This document shows, piece by piece, positions 61,252-64,000 of a DNA stretch of 64,000 nucleotides. Below the pieces are notes generated by a model. It had not been told where the DNA came from. It was given only the letters and a program-made list of their open reading frames with translations, and searched no databases. Made by a program: the position numbers and the translations under genes. Each line of letters starts with the position of its first letter. Position 1 is the stretch's first letter. The DNA comes from Pseudomonadales bacterium (GTDB lineage: Bacteria > Pseudomonadota > Gammaproteobacteria > Pseudomonadales > Azotimanducaceae). The DNA is taken from positions 16,504 through 80,503 of the forward strand of contig JAJDVW010000037.1 in assembly GCA_022825925.1 (NCBI GenBank), read 5' to 3'.

Positions 61252-62609
61252 GGCAGGGCGGCCACAGGCTCCATTAGGCCGTATCCGAGATGCCTCCCTG
61301 CGCCGACGACGACCGGTCCCTCGATCGCATACGGGAATAAGACACGGGCGTGGACCAGCGGACGTCGTCGTGGGCCGCGAACGGTGCGGTGGTTCGGGCT
61401 ACCGATCGCAAAGGGCGTATTGGAGGCTTCGACCTCGACCGGCGCGGGCAAACCTGCTTGAGAGCACGCGCGAGCGACCTCCGAGGAGACTCGGTTCCAA
61501 GCTGCCTGGTTCCACGTTCCGCGTTTGGCACTGTGACGGGGAAGTTCCATGGGGATGACGGTCTGCCAGACTTCGGCAGCTTTGCACCACCGCTGTTCGG
61601 TGAGGGTGTAACGCGAGTCAGAGGGGCCGAATGTCAAGGTTTGCCGATGGGGCATGGCTAGCCTTGCGCCAGATGCGAACCAGGTGGCAACGACACGTTC
61701 GACGTACGAACGATCCGAGTCGGTGGCCGTTTGCGGCAGGACGAACGCAACGCCCAACACGGCACCGGTGGCATGGCGGAATCCAACGTGGGGCAATGGA
61801 CAGAAATGAAGGTGGGAACTCCGCAACGGTGAGCCGTCTTCGTTGTGGCCGTGGAGGACTGGTAGGAGTGGCAGCCCGTTGGCATCGGCGACGGAGATCA
61901 GCGCGCGCCTAAGTCGGTGGGCAAGTTCGGGCGCATGCTCAACGGGACAGCTACCTCGCGTTAGTGCGACCGAGATCATCCTGCTTGGCTGGCGCGCACT
62001 AGTCCAGCGGTAGGCCCGCCAGTCGCAGCGGAGAATGCGCCCTGGAAGGAGGGTCTCGGTTCCGGCAATCGCGTCGACGACTCCAGACATGGGAACGCGC
62101 AACATTGTCCCCGAAGCGAGAGGGCGCCATGCGGGACCGTCGATGTCGGTGCGGCGTCGAGCGGTCACAGCCACAAAACTCTCGGCCGCACCAAGGCGAG
62201 TGCAACGGGCACATAGCCGGCGGAGAGGCTTTTCGAGTTGCGACGGAACGTCGACATCCCAAACGAAAGCGACAGGGGTGTCACCAACGAACCGGCTTGA
62301 ACGAGCCCAACGTGTCTTTGGCAACGTGGGACGCTTGCCACCCTTTTTGTTCCAAGTGGGAACGCTGTTCATCGGAACCCACGCCTCATATTCTTCTGCT
62401 GGGGCGTCCTGATCCGCGACGATGTCCGGCGCGTTCTGCGCCTCCAGCCAACGGAGCGTTGCGGCCTCGGTTTGTTGACAGTCCCCGTCATACCAGCTTG
62501 CGATGAGGGCGTAGAGGAGCCGGGCGGGGTGCGGTGGCCATTCCGATGTCTGCGCCGGCGTCCGGGCGACAAACTCCCCGCCGAGGAAACGGACGGAGAT
62601 CTCCAGCAT
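61248..62609 (-). CDS. csb2: Type I-G Csb2 (Cas5-Cas6 fusion)
   Basis: 453 residues. RAMP N-terminus MLEISVRFLGGEFVA, then EWPPHPARLLYALIASW typical of Csb2. A C-terminal glycine-rich loop VVGAGRHLGYGLMEP is of the Cas6/RAMP type. Expected to process crRNA and cap its 5' handle. ATG 62609 overlaps the csb1 stop by one base. GC is well below the chromosomal background. Confidence 0.92.
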   Translation of the reverse strand: MLEISVRFLGGEFVARTPAQTSEWPPHPARLLYALIASWYDGDCQQTEAATLRWLEAQNAPDIVADQDAPAEEYEAWVPMNSVPTWNKKGGKRPTLPKTRWARSSRFVGDTPVAFVWDVDVPSQLEKPLRRLCARCTRLGAAESFVAVTARRRTDIDGPAWRPLASGTMLRVPMSGVVDAIAGTETLLPGRILRCDWRAYRWTSARQPSRMISVALTRGSCPVEHAPELAHRLRRALISVADANGLPLLPVLHGHNEDGSPLRSSHLHFCPLPHVGFRHATGAVLGVAFVLPQTATDSDRSYVERVVATWFASGARLAMPHRQTLTFGPSDSRYTLTEQRWCKAAEVWQTVIPMELPRHSAKRGTWNQAAWNRVSSEVARACSQAGLPAPVEVEASNTPFAIGSPNHRTVRGPRRRPLVHARVLFPYAIEGPVVVGAGRHLGYGLMEPVAALP

Positions 62610-63721
62610 CAGGTATCGCTTCGACCCATGGCCGCTATGAGACTCTCGTGTACGTGAACAACGATAGGCTCGGTGCGAAACTTCAGTCCGTAGGATGGGA
62701 AGCGAGCGAGGGCCTCTTGGACGACTTGTAGCGCGCACTCCACGGTCAGGCCGGACAGTGGTTCATCCACTGCGTCGTCGCGGCGTACCTGCCAACCACT
62801 GGTGTCCTCGCAGACGAGATCGCATTCGCTTCGCAGATGTCCGCCGTCGCGGTGAAGTGCAGTTAGTCCAAGAATTGCGAGGGCGGCAAGGAAATCACGC
62901 GCTGCAGCGTCCTTTCCGGAGCCACCGAACCCGATCTTCCTGAAGACCCCGAACGAAACGACGGACCGTTGCTCTGCATAGCGCATCGTAATCGAGAGGC
63001 GTGGATATCTGTCCATCGACGGGGGCACTACTCCGAGACCCTGGTCGACAAGCTTCTTGTCTCCATCACCGAGGTCCACCTTATGGGAAGACGGCAGGCC
63101 CATCGGGTCCAATCGTCCGCCAGGGCGGTTCATTTTGAACGCGTCGATTGCAACGATTTTGGACCAGATGGCCTTTTCATGACGGCCTTGCCATGCGTTG
63201 GCTGCTGTGCCCGAGTGTGAGTCCCACCCGCCGAGAATGAGGATCAGGGGAGCGTGCTCGAGTAGCGAGGCGGCGTTCTTCCGGCTAGCTTCACGCAATT
63301 GCTTCGCCACCTCTGACTTTTTCCAGTCAGTGCCGTCACTGAGTTTTGCAGTACCGATGGCCGCGTCATACGTGCGATGCGGAAGATCCAGATCCGTCAG
63401 CTCGCCGATGTGCGGAACCTGCATACGATGAAGAGGGAGACTGAGCCTGTCTGCACTGACAAGCTCGAGCAGAGATTCTTCGATTCGGTTGGCTTGCGAA
63501 GCCGGAGAGTCGAGAAGGCACGTCTTGACCAACTCGTCGTCGACTCTGCGCTCCGACCAGACGTATCGAGGACCCTTTTCGTCTCCTTCGGCCTGGGCGA
63601 AGGTCGGTGGTGAAATCCCATCACCCCGACCGCCCAGAGGTTGGAGTTGGCGCGTGATAGAGAGTCCGCGGACAGCGGGGTCCGCCATCAACGCAGAGAG
63701 ACGGTCGAGTGTGAACTCCAC
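62609..63721 (-). CDS. csb1: Type I-G Csb1 (Cas7 backbone)
   Basis: 370 residues. Csb1 hallmarks: SPASQANRIEESLL near the N-terminus, RTYDAAIGTAKLSDG, LILGGWDSHSGTAAN and SIVAIDAF-like KIVAIDAFKMN. Forms the Cascade backbone along the crRNA. The start is GTG 63721 with GGAG about 8-10 nt upstream. First gene of csb1-csb2-cas3, all translationally coupled. Confidence 0.93.
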   Translation of the reverse strand: MEFTLDRLSALMADPAVRGLSITRQLQPLGGRGDGISPPTFAQAEGDEKGPRYVWSERRVDDELVKTCLLDSPASQANRIEESLLELVSADRLSLPLHRMQVPHIGELTDLDLPHRTYDAAIGTAKLSDGTDWKKSEVAKQLREASRKNAASLLEHAPLILILGGWDSHSGTAANAWQGRHEKAIWSKIVAIDAFKMNRPGGRLDPMGLPSSHKVDLGDGDKKLVDQGLGVVPPSMDRYPRLSITMRYAEQRSVVSFGVFRKIGFGGSGKDAAARDFLAALAILGLTALHRDGGHLRSECDLVCEDTSGWQVRRDDAVDEPLSGLTVECALQVVQEALARFPSYGLKFRTEPIVVHVHESLIAAMGRSDT

Positions 63722-63806
63722 TATATGGATCTCCAGTGGTACATACCGAACGGTGGCGATTTCGTCTAACGGACCAGAGGGTCGCGAAACGGAGGATGAA
63801 CGTCAA

Positions 63807-63834
63807 GGTCGCTGATGACAGGTCGCTGATGACA
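63807..63834. repeat. 14-bp tandem duplication upstream of csb1
   Basis: GGTCGCTGATGACA occurs twice in perfect tandem (63807-63820, 63821-63834), ~90 bp upstream of the csb1 start. It is too short and too few in copies to be a CRISPR array. Confidence 0.5.
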
Positions 63835-63956
63835 CGGTGCGCTTAGGAAGGGGAACAGACTAGCCCGGATTTCTCACCAGGGAAGTAGTTGAGGCCGCGT
63901 TCCCGTTGTAAAATGCAGTTGTGACAGACACTTACGGAACGAGGAGACGCAGCCTC

Positions 63957-64000
63957 ATGGGAACGGAGTGTAGCGCAGCGCAGTTGGAGTTTGGAGGTCT
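63957..64000 (+). mobile_element. IS1380-family transposase, first codons (window edge)
   Basis: GAGGAG precedes ATG 63957. The 14 complete codons visible give MGTECSAAQLEFGG, which matches the usual IS1380-family opening (TEC...L-F-GLG). The element's left end may lie near TAGCCCGGATTTCTCACC (63861-63878). Identification rests on a short segment. Confidence 0.5.

Noticed and set aside
57720..64000. CRISPR array near the cas genes
   Set aside because: No repeat-spacer pattern found. The only repeat is a two-copy 14-mer at 63807-63834.
54551..64000. attR copy of the selC 3' end marking the island's right boundary
   Set aside because: No second copy of the tRNA-Sec terminal sequence was found by eye in the window.

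Overview
The window is 64 kb of very GC-rich bacterial chromosome, densely packed, with many GTG/TTG starts and 1-17 bp gene overlaps. Gene content and order point to a gammaproteobacterium. The block rnhA-methyltransferase / mltD / ppiD-hupB-lon-clpX-clpP-tig-tRNAs / folD matches the arrangement known from Pseudomonas-type chromosomes, as does leuCDB-fimV-truA-trpF-B-A-folC-dedD-cvpA-purF. lpxH (lipid A synthesis) shows a Gram-negative envelope. No species can be named from sequence alone.

Layout. (1) 1-11.7 kb: envelope and proteostasis genes (partial rnhA, a methyltransferase, MltD with three LysM repeats, PpiD, HU, Lon, ClpX, ClpP, trigger factor) behind a tRNA-Pro/Arg/His operon with a clear sigma70 promoter. 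(2) 11.8-14.2 kb: folD-lpxH, then a 764-bp stretch with only a doubtful small ORF. (3) 14.2-27 kb: a long leftward biosynthetic run (miaE, DUF1289, purF, cvpA, SPOR protein, folC, trpA, trpB, trpF, truA, a short fimV, leuB, leuD, leuC). The usual accD (between trpA and folC) and asd (between leuB and fimV) are missing from their places. TrpA has Glu at the catalytic Asp60 position. (4) 27-33 kb: aroC, prmB, a DUF4892 protein, gpsA and htpG, the last behind a near-consensus sigma32 promoter. (5) 33-49 kb: the TCA cluster (sucA-sucB-lpdA-sucC-sucD, sdhC-D-A-B, divergent gltA). An AAA-ATPase/PD-(D/E)XK gene lies downstream of sucD, and a decayed restriction-modification remnant lies between sucA and sdhB. 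(6) 49-54.5 kb: small accessory genes and the selenocysteine machinery selA-selB-selC.

(7) 54.6-64 kb is a genomic island. A tyrosine integrase sits directly downstream of tRNA-Sec (selC), a classic integration site. It is followed by a HigB/HigA toxin-antitoxin pair and an unknown gene whose 3' end runs into a composition break near 57.72 kb. Beyond that, on the minus strand, is a translationally coupled type I-G (formerly I-U) CRISPR effector operon, csb1-csb2-cas3. The Cas3 is helicase-HD with an additional ~276-residue C-terminal domain. No cas1/cas2/cas4, no separate large-subunit gene and no CRISPR array are visible. The right edge enters what looks like an IS1380-family transposase.

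Most interesting points: the three-gene I-G effector with a Cas3 C-terminal extension on a selC island; the TrpA D60E change; the RM deletion scar inside the TCA cluster; 11-bp triple tandem repeats upstream of both clpX and htpG; and the loss of accD and asd from conserved positions.
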